NCBI RefSeq assembly: GCF_003259175.1
Contig: NZ_QGOK01000008.1
Span: forward strand, 1-64,000
DNA length: 64,000 bases
Source: Marinomonas shanghaiensis
GTDB taxonomy: Bacteria; Pseudomonadota; Gammaproteobacteria; Pseudomonadales; Marinomonadaceae
Direction of reading: 5' to 3'
In this document: piece after piece, positions 20,388-28,213 of the stretch
How positions within the stretch are numbered: the stretch's first letter is position 1
Layout of the letters: each line of letters opens with the position of its first letter
Position numbers and translations under genes: made by a program
The notes under the pieces: generated by a model
What the model saw: the letters and a program-made list of their open reading frames with translations, nothing else
Databases searched by the model: none
What the model was told of the DNA's origin: nothing

Positions 20388-21891
20388 GTTTCTCTCCTTG
20401 TGGTTGAAGTTCTGAAAGGGATTTATGTAAATTACGACGAGCAATCGCCATAGCCGCTATTAGTTTAGGATGGTGATAATAAGGAGCAGTAGCTTGCTGA
20501 AACAGTTGCAAACAAATTTCTCGTAGTTGCTGCCTTAGATAAGACAAGAGTTGTTCACTCTGGTTAAATTCCAGACTCGCTAATAAGCCTGTAATAATAG
20601 GATCACTCTGGCGATAAAATTGCTGCTCAGCGACCTCTTGCACAGCCACCCCCGCACCTTTGATCTCACTATTTCTAACCCCTTCGGCAAATAAGAATAG
20701 GGCCTTGCGTAAAGCCGTTTTATAACTCAAGCCAATTTGCACAACAGATAAAATGGTATCTGGGTGTTTCTCCCAACCTTGGTTAAAAGATAAAACTTCG
20801 TGGCGACGCTCCAAGATAGACGCTTGATTATTACGATAACCGCCAACAATAAGATGCAGTCGATTGCCCGGCCAAACTTGTTGTATTTGTTGCAAAACAG
20901 TGGCTATTTTATGACCTTCTTGCCCCTTATCTACCTGCTTTGCTACTAGCATTCGGCTAATTTGCGTCCAAGAAGGCGCTGATGTAGTAAAGGCTAAAAA
21001 CTTCTCTTCTTGCTGCCCTTTTTTAATTTGCAAAATACGAGGAGAGTGGGGATGGGGCCAAATTCCTTCTACCGTGAAATTGAATTTTGCTTTTAAAAAA
21101 CCGTTGTAACGCTGATGGCTATAAACACCGCAAGTTGAACACTGCCCTTCTCCCACAGGAGGACATAGTTCAATATGATCCGGTTGCCAAAATAAACCTC
21201 TTAACAACCCTATTTTAGCTGCGAGTATTTTCTCACCTGCCACAATTGGCTGTTGCCAAGTCGGCTGTTGTCCTTTGAGTTCTCGCCAATCAGGTACAGA
21301 ACGATCTAAATGTTCTTCCGTTAAGATATTGAGCCATACCGTTGTACGCAGATCGTTTCCTTTGACGAGTGTTGTAACAGGGGAACCACCGCGCAAACCA
21401 CTTTTAAAACCACCACCAAAACTGGGAGCATTATTAGCTTGGTTAAAGAGAGCAATTGCAGCACAACCAGTACATAGATTTTCAGCCTGATTTGGCTCAT
21501 TCACAAAAGTGCAGTTGGTAGCACCGGTGAGTCCAGCCATCAGCTTATCCATACCGGTTGGTTCTTTAGCCGTTACCCCTTTTACCTGCATAAAAGGGTG
21601 TTTAGGGTGATCTAAGCAGAAGGTTTCTTCCCATTTATCCACACCTTGCTGAAAGTCTGACTCATTAAGCACATTCCTAGCTCGTGTCAGAAATTCACCA
21701 TTATCTTTAGGCGGCCATGTGACCTGCACTAGGCAAATCAACAATTGCAGTGCCGCCATCTCCATATCATCCCTTGGCAAGCAAAGCGTCCATTTCATTT
21801 GCTCACAAAGAAGTTGCTGCAAGGTTATTTTCTCCGGCTCTCCTCCTGCTAGAGGTCGCACGGGAACCCAATCATGTCTTAATAAATCCAT
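20377..21891 (-). CDS. cas8e: Cascade large subunit Cas8e (Cse1)
   Basis: 504 residues from the ATG at 21891 (MDLLRHDWVPVRPLAGGEPE), which has GGGAG six bases upstream; an in-frame GTG lies at 21903. Features of CasA/Cse1 include the flexible loop GGGFKSGLRGGSPVTTLVKG and cysteine pairs ENLCTGCAA and CSTCGVYSH. The protein reads the PAM and recruits Cas3. It is the first Cascade gene and stands 22 bases behind a small 38-codon gene that shares its promoter. Confidence 0.96.
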   Translation of the reverse strand: MDLLRHDWVPVRPLAGGEPEKITLQQLLCEQMKWTLCLPRDDMEMAALQLLICLVQVTWPPKDNGEFLTRARNVLNESDFQQGVDKWEETFCLDHPKHPFMQVKGVTAKEPTGMDKLMAGLTGATNCTFVNEPNQAENLCTGCAAIALFNQANNAPSFGGGFKSGLRGGSPVTTLVKGNDLRTTVWLNILTEEHLDRSVPDWRELKGQQPTWQQPIVAGEKILAAKIGLLRGLFWQPDHIELCPPVGEGQCSTCGVYSHQRYNGFLKAKFNFTVEGIWPHPHSPRILQIKKGQQEEKFLAFTTSAPSWTQISRMLVAKQVDKGQEGHKIATVLQQIQQVWPGNRLHLIVGGYRNNQASILERRHEVLSFNQGWEKHPDTILSVVQIGLSYKTALRKALFLFAEGVRNSEIKGAGVAVQEVAEQQFYRQSDPIITGLLASLEFNQSEQLLSYLRQQLREICLQLFQQATAPYYHHPKLIAAMAIARRNLHKSLSELQPQGEKHDA

Positions 21892-21913
21892 TGCATCTCC
21901 CACTCACAATTTC

Positions 21914-22030
21914 CTAATTTGTTAGAACCACCATCAATGCCAAAATAGCCACTAACATGGCCATACAAGCCACACCCGTCACAGACATTTCATTTAAGGT
22001 TTTTAGCAAACCTCTCACCTTATTAATCAT
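21914..22030 (-). CDS. Small hydrophobic protein leading the Cascade operon
   Basis: A 38-codon gene: ATG at 22030, TAG at 21914. GGAGG lies seven bases before the ATG, the best ribosome binding site in the cas locus. The product begins MINKVRGLLKTLNEMSVTG, with four basic residues, and continues with a hydrophobic stretch (ACMAMLVAILALMVVL), so it should be a single-pass membrane peptide. It lies between the predicted operon promoter (22060-22087) and cas8e and ends 22 bases before the cas8e ATG, so it is co-transcribed. I recognise no family. Size and shape resemble small membrane toxins of type I toxin-antitoxin pairs, which is suggestive only. Confidence 0.7.
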   Translation of the reverse strand: MINKVRGLLKTLNEMSVTGVACMAMLVAILALMVVLTN

Positions 22031-22059
22031 GCAACTACCTCCAATCTAGTATTGGATAA

Positions 22060-22087
22060 ATAATAGCCACAAACATAAAAAATTCAA
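22060..22087 (-). promoter_or_regulatory. Predicted promoter of the small gene-cas8e operon
   Basis: On the minus strand: -35 TTGAAT (22082-22087), 16-bp spacer, -10 TATTAT (22060-22065), start expected near 22053, 23 bases before the small gene. The -35 box overlaps the AAG PAM of the guide target at 22086-22102 by two bases, so bound Cascade would block sigma70 access. Confidence 0.65.
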
Positions 22088-22102
22088 GTCTGTATTTTAT
22101 TG
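22086..22102 (+). promoter_or_regulatory. PAM and seed target of the mini-CRISPR guide
   Basis: Plus strand AAG (22086-22088) followed by TCTGTATTTTATTG (22089-22102). The mini-array spacer begins TCTGTTTTTTAATG. Twelve of 14 bases agree; the mismatches are at spacer positions 6 and 12, where bases are flipped out of the crRNA-DNA hybrid in type I-E Cascade. Matching fades after position 14, so this would be binding without full R-loop formation. Confidence 0.65.
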
Positions 22103-22134
22103 GTTATTTTATTTATATATTTTCATTTGCTCTG

Positions 22135-22140
22135 TATACT
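22135..22140 (+). promoter_or_regulatory. Candidate -10 box for the mini-CRISPR RNA
   Basis: TATACT, 4 bases before the first degenerate repeat, would set a start near 22147. A weak -35 (TTTATA, 22112-22117) is 17 bp upstream and lies inside the DNA that Cascade would cover, so the guide might also limit its own synthesis. Confidence 0.45.
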
Positions 22141-22143
22141 CAC

Positions 22144-22234
22144 TTCATCCCTACCACCGTAGGGATAAACCGTCTGTTTTTTAATGAACAGCGAGTAGAT
22201 GCAATCTGTTCCCCACACCCGTGGGGGTAATAGC
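22144..22234 (+). ncRNA. CreR/CreA-like mini-CRISPR guide RNA
   Basis: Two degenerate type I-E repeats (22144-22172 and 22206-22234) flank one 33-nt spacer (22173-22205), on the strand opposite to the cas genes. Each repeat matches the array repeat at 20 of 29 positions, but the conservation follows processing. Repeat 1 keeps a paired stem CCCTAC/GTAGGG (a compensated C-G to T-A change) and a handle ATAAACCG; repeat 2 keeps CCCCAC/GTGGGG and diverges in the eight bases discarded after Cas6e cleavage. The mature RNA would be about 62 nt. The spacer seed matches the cas8e promoter region. The last repeat ends on the cas3 stop codon. CreA and CreR RNAs are known in other CRISPR-Cas loci; this one is an inference from structure. 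Confidence 0.75.
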
Positions 22235-22265
22235 TAGGAATGAGTAACTTTTCTCATTCCTAGCT
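22232..22265. terminator. 13-bp stem-loop over the cas3 stop codon
   Basis: Perfect inverted repeat AGCTAGGAATGAG / CTCATTCCTAGCT with loop TAACTTTT. It begins as the second degenerate repeat ends and includes the cas3 stop codon. It lacks a T-run, but could define or protect the 3' end of the mini-CRISPR RNA (plus) or of the cas3 mRNA (minus). Confidence 0.5.
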
Positions 22266-24912
22266 CTCTTGAGTAAATAAATTTCACACTTTTTTTACCT
22301 TTAAATTCAAAGACATCACCCTCTCTCAGACCCAGCAGCCAAATCACACCATCCTCATCGGGCTCCTGAAGAAATAGCCCCTTCCATGTGGCTGGAACAT
22401 TGACTCGATTTAAGATTTGAGCTTCTTGTCGTTCGAACTCTGGAATCCGCTCTAGCACTTTGTCATCTAAGAGTTGCTTACCTTGTGCAGTGTCAATATA
22501 AGGAATAACAGGTAAGCTCATTTCACCGTCTCGGGTAACAGCTCTGATCGTACTGTCGTCATCAGGTAAAGGACTCTCCTCTGCCCATTGCAACATCTGC
22601 CGAGCATGGCTACGTTTTTTATACTCATCATCTTCAAACTTTTTATAACCTAAACGTACCCATTCGGGTTCATCGTCTTTTAACCCTTGTTGATAAATAG
22701 GCTCGATCCAATCACGATAAGCATCAGGAAAATGTAAGCTGGATTGCCCAAGCGCTTCAATATGTTGTTGAGTACGCCACATCACCAATGTATTGGAATA
22801 AATAGAGCCGCTGCCGCCGTAGCTTTCTTCTTTTGGTAGCAATACAGTGGCTTTAGGCTCGATAAAACTTGGCGGACGGCTATCGCGTTTATGCCTATGT
22901 AGTCGCCCAAAGCGCTGAAACAATAAATCCACAGGGCAAAGTTGAGTAATCTGCCAATCAAAATCAAGGTCGAGCGACTGCTCTACAACCTGCGTCGAGA
23001 CAAGGATCCGCCCGACACTGCGATCACCATCTGGACCAAAACAGGATAAAACTCGCTCTTCTATTACTTGACGATCCGTTAGGGTAAAACGAGAGTGAAA
23101 AAGCATGACTTCATGCTGAGTGAATTTGCGTAGTTGCTCATACGCTTCTTGTGCAACATCCACTAAATTGCAAATTAAGCACACTTGAGCCCCTTCTTGC
23201 TCTGCAGCATACACCATACGCGCGAACAGTTCTGAGTCAGGTAAAAGCTTTGCTGAGTAATAGAGCTCAAGCTTGAGGGAAATAGGCTGAGGCATATGTT
23301 CTGGCATTTTGTCTAAATCCCAGAAATTCGCCTTATCAGAACCCTTCCAGCTCACTAATGGGTAGCTTTCTGGAAGCTCTTGGTCCACATTGCCATAGGC
23401 CGCCATTAGTTGGAGTTTCTGATGTTTTGGTAAGGTTGCCGATAGCAATATTGCACTGCCACCTGCTCGCGCCTGTTGTTTAAGCACTTCCTCCAGCAGG
23501 CCATACATATAAGTTGAATAGGCATGTACCTCGTCCACGATAAGAATGCTTCGTCCCACAAATCCGCGAATAAAACGATGCCTCACCGGTAATACGGACA
23601 CTAATACCTGATCTATGGTGCATACCCCAATTTGACCTAAAAACACACGCTTGCGGCTTTGTGCTAGCCATTCACAACATTGCGCCCATGCTTCTTCTTG
23701 CTGTTGAACATTATCACCTCGTTGTTTAATCGCTTTAAATTCTTTATTAAAACGAGAATTACCGTGCGCTAAGATTATATTGGGCTGGTCAAATAACTTA
23801 TCCGCCAATAAATCCAAACGACTTAACATTGCATTTGCGGTTGCTTGCGTTGGCAATGCAAACACTATGCTATCCGCCATTCCAGCCTCTATTAGCCGCC
23901 ATGCATAAGCTAAAGCAAGCTCCGTTTTGCCCGACCCCGTCGGACCTTCAACCTGAGTTAAACCAGATGCTATGGGCAAATGATCCACCAACACCTGAAG
24001 CTGTCTAGGTTCATAACCTTGCTTTAATAAACTCGCAACGCCCTTATAGGGTCGGCTTTCTTTTATCAAGCCACTACGTGCCATGACTAAGGCTGCATCT
24101 CGTTTATATTTTTCCTGAAAGTAGCCTTGCAATGCTTCTAAACTGTCGCAAGGCGATGCATGATAATGAAAGGTATCTTCTGAAATCCAAGACCCTAACC
24201 AATCAGAAATAGAGCAAAAAGCAGCGAGTAAAGACGATGGAGCAGGTGGGATATGCTCAAAAGACAAGCCAACAGGTTCTAAGAAAAGCGCTTCTAAAAT
24301 CTGCAACCATGCCTGCCGAGCCAATTTATCTCGCTCAGCAAGCTTTGGATATTCCGTAAGCATAAGATTGCTCACGTTTTCCCTTCTCACAATATAGCCG
24401 TGATGACCTGTTACGGCTTCTAACCAACTAAACCACGCTTGATAAGGGTGTTCTAAAGAAGCACTTAATAAAAAATCTAAACTACCCATCTCCATACTGG
24501 ACGTTGGCTGAGAATCTTCAACAAACCAATATAAACCGGCACGCCCATGATCAAAGCCTTTACACGCCATATAGGATGGGCGTTGGACAGGCTTATCATC
24601 AGGATTTAACGATAACCACACACTATCTGCTTTACATTGAAAACGAATATCAAATTTCCCAAGATCATGCAAAGCAATAAAAAATAACACCCATGCTCTA
24701 ACTTGTTCCTCAGGTAAATCATTACCTTGTGCAAATCGGTTTCGCATAACAAAGCTATAATCCCACCAATAAGCAGCAACAGCGGTCACATCCAAACAAT
24801 GAAAAGGAAGTAAGTGATAAGGATCACCCTCATCGGATGAAGATCGAGCCTTTCCCCAATACTTCGAAATAAGAGAAAGAGCTTCTTTAATAGCCAACAT
24901 TTTCTCACTCAC
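22234..24912 (-). CDS. cas3: CRISPR-associated helicase-nuclease Cas3
   Basis: About 892 residues from a GTG at 24912, which has GGAAGGAGAACC just upstream; an ATG at 24900 and a longer frame to 24966 are alternatives. The HD nuclease is at the N-terminus (His38 in HCLDVTAVAAYWW, His82-Asp83 in ALHDLGKFDIRFQ). The SF2 helicase follows with Walker A EGPTGSGKTELALAYA, DEVH box ILIVDEVHAYST, SATLPKHQKLQL, and motif VI QRFGRLHRHK. It is recruited by Cascade to unwind and degrade target DNA. It is separated from cas8e by the mini-CRISPR region and has its own upstream gap. Confidence 0.96.
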   Translation of the reverse strand: MSEKMLAIKEALSLISKYWGKARSSSDEGDPYHLLPFHCLDVTAVAAYWWDYSFVMRNRFAQGNDLPEEQVRAWVLFFIALHDLGKFDIRFQCKADSVWLSLNPDDKPVQRPSYMACKGFDHGRAGLYWFVEDSQPTSSMEMGSLDFLLSASLEHPYQAWFSWLEAVTGHHGYIVRRENVSNLMLTEYPKLAERDKLARQAWLQILEALFLEPVGLSFEHIPPAPSSLLAAFCSISDWLGSWISEDTFHYHASPCDSLEALQGYFQEKYKRDAALVMARSGLIKESRPYKGVASLLKQGYEPRQLQVLVDHLPIASGLTQVEGPTGSGKTELALAYAWRLIEAGMADSIVFALPTQATANAMLSRLDLLADKLFDQPNIILAHGNSRFNKEFKAIKQRGDNVQQQEEAWAQCCEWLAQSRKRVFLGQIGVCTIDQVLVSVLPVRHRFIRGFVGRSILIVDEVHAYSTYMYGLLEEVLKQQARAGGSAILLSATLPKHQKLQLMAAYGNVDQELPESYPLVSWKGSDKANFWDLDKMPEHMPQPISLKLELYYSAKLLPDSELFARMVYAAEQEGAQVCLICNLVDVAQEAYEQLRKFTQHEVMLFHSRFTLTDRQVIEERVLSCFGPDGDRSVGRILVSTQVVEQSLDLDFDWQITQLCPVDLLFQRFGRLHRHKRDSRPPSFIEPKATVLLPKEESYGGSGSIYSNTLVMWRTQQHIEALGQSSLHFPDAYRDWIEPIYQQGLKDDEPEWVRLGYKKFEDDEYKKRSHARQMLQWAEESPLPDDDSTIRAVTRDGEMSLPVIPYIDTAQGKQLLDDKVLERIPEFERQEAQILNRVNVPATWKGLFLQEPDEDGVIWLLGLREGDVFEFKGKKSVKFIYSRELGMRKVTHS

Positions 24913-25036
24913 TATGGTTCTCCTTCCTTCAATTCCCATACCTTGATTGATTTCCCTCACACCCACAACCCTGTCGTTTTACACAGGTAAAGTAATTTGA
25001 CAGGTCTTGAGTAAAATCATGTTTTTCACGATTCAA

Positions 25037-25864
25037 TCAGTCAAATAACCATTGTTTTATGTCGGTATAGTTAACACACACCAGTTGTTGGGCTTGTGGG
25101 TTGGCTTCGAGCATTTTGGTTTTGATCTGTAAGTCGTCTAGGGTGTATTTAACGAGGGCGGCGCGGGTGGTGATGTTCAGTTGGCCGTCTGTCATGCCGT
25201 AGTCGTTTTCCAATACGTGTTTTTGTTTGTCGGTGAGGCGAGAATCTGGGGCAAGAATCAGTGAAACTTGAGTGTTCCACAGGGTATCTTGTTGCTCGGT
25301 GTGTTCACAGGCTTTGCCATCGTAGTCTACGTGCTGAAAGCGGCTTAGTACAAAGTCGAGGAATTGCTTTCGCATATCGCAGTAAGCACGAACATGCCAG
25401 CGTCCAGTGGTTTTGACAAAGCTGTGGGGGTAAATCAAGCGGCCTTGCGGATCGCTGCTGGATACGGATAAGTATTCACAATCTACGGCGGTTTTGTCTT
25501 TAACGGCTTGCAATAAGGGGCGCATGACCTGGGGCGAGACGAAGCGCGCTAGGGCTTGTATTCTGTGTTGGGTCGCGTCTTTGGCCGCATTGGAAAAGGT
25601 GGGAATCTTGCCGTAATTTAGCCAATCAAAGTATTCATCCACGGTTTGGTCAATATAGTGCGGTTTGAAATGATCTGTTATTTGGTAGGCTTTTCGTTTG
25701 GCATCATAGTCTAACGAGTTTGGAAAATCGGCCTGATATTGTTTAAGCAGCTGACTGACGCTTTGCCGCGTGAGACCTAAAGCTGTCATTAGTGGTTTGG
25801 TGTTTATTTGCCCTTCCCAAAAGGCGATCAATTCTAACATCCAATAACGCTGCACCAACTCCAT
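25037..25864 (-). CDS. WYL domain transcriptional regulator
   Basis: 275 residues. An N-terminal helix-turn-helix (TKPLMTALGLTRQSVSQLLKQ, about residues 20-45) precedes a WYL domain with YPHSFVKTTGRWHVRAYCDM and FLDFVLSRF, the core WYL/WCX pattern. WYL proteins sense nucleic acid fragments or ligands and are often found beside CRISPR-cas or other defence genes. It lies 125 bases upstream of cas3 in the same direction, so control of cas3 is a natural guess without direct evidence. Confidence 0.82.
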   Translation of the reverse strand: MELVQRYWMLELIAFWEGQINTKPLMTALGLTRQSVSQLLKQYQADFPNSLDYDAKRKAYQITDHFKPHYIDQTVDEYFDWLNYGKIPTFSNAAKDATQHRIQALARFVSPQVMRPLLQAVKDKTAVDCEYLSVSSSDPQGRLIYPHSFVKTTGRWHVRAYCDMRKQFLDFVLSRFQHVDYDGKACEHTEQQDTLWNTQVSLILAPDSRLTDKQKHVLENDYGMTDGQLNITTRAALVKYTLDDLQIKTKMLEANPQAQQLVCVNYTDIKQWLFD

Positions 25865-26013
25865 CTGACAATCCCTTTACATGTAATGGTCTTGCAATGT
25901 AACGCAGTTTTGTTTGATCGCCAAACCGCAATTGTTGTCTTTTTGTATTTGGGTTAATCAGTTTGTCGTTGTGTGCTTGTTTATTGATTAACGCTCTGCC
26001 TATGCAGATGTAT

Positions 26014-26724
26014 CTACGTACTTTTTTTGTTGCTCAGTAATTGCTTCACTTCACGGTCAAAGTCTGATTCTATTTTTTGCTGTTTATTGAATTGTTCATA
26101 CTCAGTATGAGCTTTTTGCTCTGCAGCTTGGCGTGATATTTGGCCGTAGCCTTCTAACACTTGATATTCATTGAAGGCTAAAAATTTATTAACGCATTCA
26201 GCAAAAATATCGGTTATTTGCTGATAAACACGTCGCTCACTGGCTCGAATGGAGCGAACTCGTTCCAGTAGCTCTTTAAAGTAATCCTTGCCAAAAAAGC
26301 GACCGTTTTTAAGACGTTCATCATCCATAGCAAAGCCTTTGATGATGTAGTCTTTAATGAGTTGAGTTGCCCAGATACGAAATTGGGTGGCTTGCGTCGA
26401 GTTAACGCGATAGCCGACTGAAATCACAGCATCTAAGTTATAATACTCAAGTTTGCGTTTAACTTCTCTTTTGCCTTCTTGTTGAACTGTTTCCAAAATG
26501 GAAAGAGTTGCGTCACGCTGCAATTCTCCAGAATCGTAGATATTATCTAAATGCTTTGAAATGGCAGGTACGCCCACACCAAATAACTCCGCTATTCGCT
26601 TTTGCGTAAGCCAAATGGTTTCACCACTGAGCAATACTTCTACTTTTACCTCACCATTAGGGGCGGTATAAAGTAAGAATTCTGAGGTTTGGTCTTGTAG
26701 GCTAAGTTGCGTTTTTTTGGTCAT
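26014..26724 (-). CDS. RhuM family protein with internal deletion
   Basis: 236 residues from the ATG at 26724 (MTKKTQLSLQDQTSEF). The front matches the RhuM/Fic-linked virulence family: ETIWLTQKRIAELFGVGVPA, then YYNLDAVISVGYRVNSTQAT and FAMDDERLKNGRFFGKDYFK. The end matches the family C-terminus (FNEYQVLEGYGQISRQAAEQ). Between them, after DIFAEC at about residue 170, roughly 90-95 residues of the normal middle part are absent, with the frame kept. Family proteins are usually about 330 residues. So it is probably a remnant or a functional short form. Role unknown; such genes are common in defence and mobile regions. Confidence 0.75.
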   Translation of the reverse strand: MTKKTQLSLQDQTSEFLLYTAPNGEVKVEVLLSGETIWLTQKRIAELFGVGVPAISKHLDNIYDSGELQRDATLSILETVQQEGKREVKRKLEYYNLDAVISVGYRVNSTQATQFRIWATQLIKDYIIKGFAMDDERLKNGRFFGKDYFKELLERVRSIRASERRVYQQITDIFAECVNKFLAFNEYQVLEGYGQISRQAAEQKAHTEYEQFNKQQKIESDFDREVKQLLSNKKST

Positions 26725-26847
26725 AACACCCTCTCCCAATGGTCAATGTTATCTGCATCCATGCATGTTCGTTGGCGGTACATACAGCACAGTTCTAAAA
26801 TAAAGCACCTCGCTAAACACTACCCGCTATATTATCACAAAAGCCTC

Positions 26848-28047
26848 TTACGTCCGCTCTGCCCTGATCATCCAGTTCCTTGGGGTTAGGCTTTTATCGC
26901 AGAATTTTCCTATCTCTACGTGGTAGCCGTTTTCTTCTAGGTACATGGCGCGGTCGAGGACGAGCCAGTACTCTAAGACCGGTCGAAACAGCTGGCTGAT
27001 GGCTTCGAGTTTTTGCACTTGTTGATAGCGTTGTTGGCCAATGGGTTCGAACTTTTCAAAGGGGGTTTCGACAATTAAGTCAGTTAGCCCTTTATGTTCC
27101 GCCGCCCAGTGACAAAAGGCCGTAAAACCTTGGTTAAGAATGGCTTTTTGGATGGAGGGAACAGGAAGGTATTCGTCTTGTTGACGAGCAATCCGCTGCC
27201 ATGAGTCAAAACCCAATCGATAAGTGAGCTCGAGTTGCTTGAGGCGTTGTTCACGAGCCCCAGCGGTGGCGACTTCTTTTACCGCAAGTTTGAGATCGGC
27301 TTGGCGTAAATTAAGTTGGGATTGCTTTGCCCATTGGGATAATGGGCGATAAAGCTCATCTTGTGTCAGGTGATAGCAACAAGGAGAAATACATACCACC
27401 GCTGTCTGCGCAATGACGGCTTGTTTAATCAGTTCACAATGCAAATCCCCACAAGCATGGAGCGCAACGGCGCAGTGAGTGTTCGCTAACGCCAATTCCC
27501 CTTCCCCTTTTAGTACATCGGCGTGGGTAAAAGTCTGTGGCAGGTTGAGTCGTTTGGCATCTTGCTCGCCCGCATCACACAAGGCTTTTTGCCATTCTAG
27601 GCTGTGGACCGGCTTGTTGTCTTGGAAAGCCAATAATTTACCGAGATGGCCCTTACCTGCACACCATTCTACGTAGCTTTCTGCATTGGGTGTCTGTGCA
27701 ACAAAGGCTTGAATTTGCGCCCATTTACGCCCTTTTATGGCGGTCGACAGATAACTCGGCAAATCGGTAGTAAGTGTTCGCTTCTCTGATAGCCTTCTAT
27801 TTTCATGGTGGCTTTCGTTAATTGAAAGCTGAAGTTCTGGGCAAATACGCCCCACCTCGTTATAAAAAGCCTCCTCTATTGGTTGCTCTAGCTGACTCGT
27901 AAGATACTCTGCCAAGGCAGGGTAATGATCACGCCAAGGGTTATCAAGCCGTGCAAAGGTGTCGAATTGCCAAAGCCGTGTGTGCGCTTTTAGCCAAGTA
28001 TCTAGGGCTTGAAAATGCTGTTGGAACGCTGTCATGAATTGGCTCAT
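26848..28047 (-). CDS. SAM-dependent methyltransferase, GSTCD-like
   Basis: 399 residues. Central methyltransferase domain with EWCAGKGHLGKLLAF as the SAM-binding glycine motif, HSLEWQKALCDAGEQDAKRL as the acidic second motif and HACGDLHCELIKQAV, followed by CISPCCYHLTQDELYRPLSQ. This DxCGGKGHLG-type and cysteine-containing SPCCYH pattern belongs to the PF13679 group that includes the C-terminal part of GSTCD. Substrate unknown, possibly RNA. Monocistronic, divergent from the aminotransferase gene with a 166-bp gap between the starts. Confidence 0.75.
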   Translation of the reverse strand: MSQFMTAFQQHFQALDTWLKAHTRLWQFDTFARLDNPWRDHYPALAEYLTSQLEQPIEEAFYNEVGRICPELQLSINESHHENRRLSEKRTLTTDLPSYLSTAIKGRKWAQIQAFVAQTPNAESYVEWCAGKGHLGKLLAFQDNKPVHSLEWQKALCDAGEQDAKRLNLPQTFTHADVLKGEGELALANTHCAVALHACGDLHCELIKQAVIAQTAVVCISPCCYHLTQDELYRPLSQWAKQSQLNLRQADLKLAVKEVATAGAREQRLKQLELTYRLGFDSWQRIARQQDEYLPVPSIQKAILNQGFTAFCHWAAEHKGLTDLIVETPFEKFEPIGQQRYQQVQKLEAISQLFRPVLEYWLVLDRAMYLEENGYHVEIGKFCDKSLTPRNWMIRAERT

Positions 28048-28213
28048 CGGAAAGGAAAAACACAGTGTCTTTTTTTCTTTACAGTATTAGGGAAATTTCC
28101 CTCGCTGTTGCATTGTATTTTGTCATAAAAACGGCAAAATGAAGAGGCTATTTAAGCAACGATTCTAGCCACAGTGATTTCCCTGTGACGTATATAAGGA
28201 CCCCGTAATTATT

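Noticed and set aside
24913..25036. A second target of the mini-CRISPR guide in the cas3 upstream gap
   Set aside because: Only a CCTGTGTAAAAC-like stretch is similar; it lacks the seed start and an AAG-type PAM.
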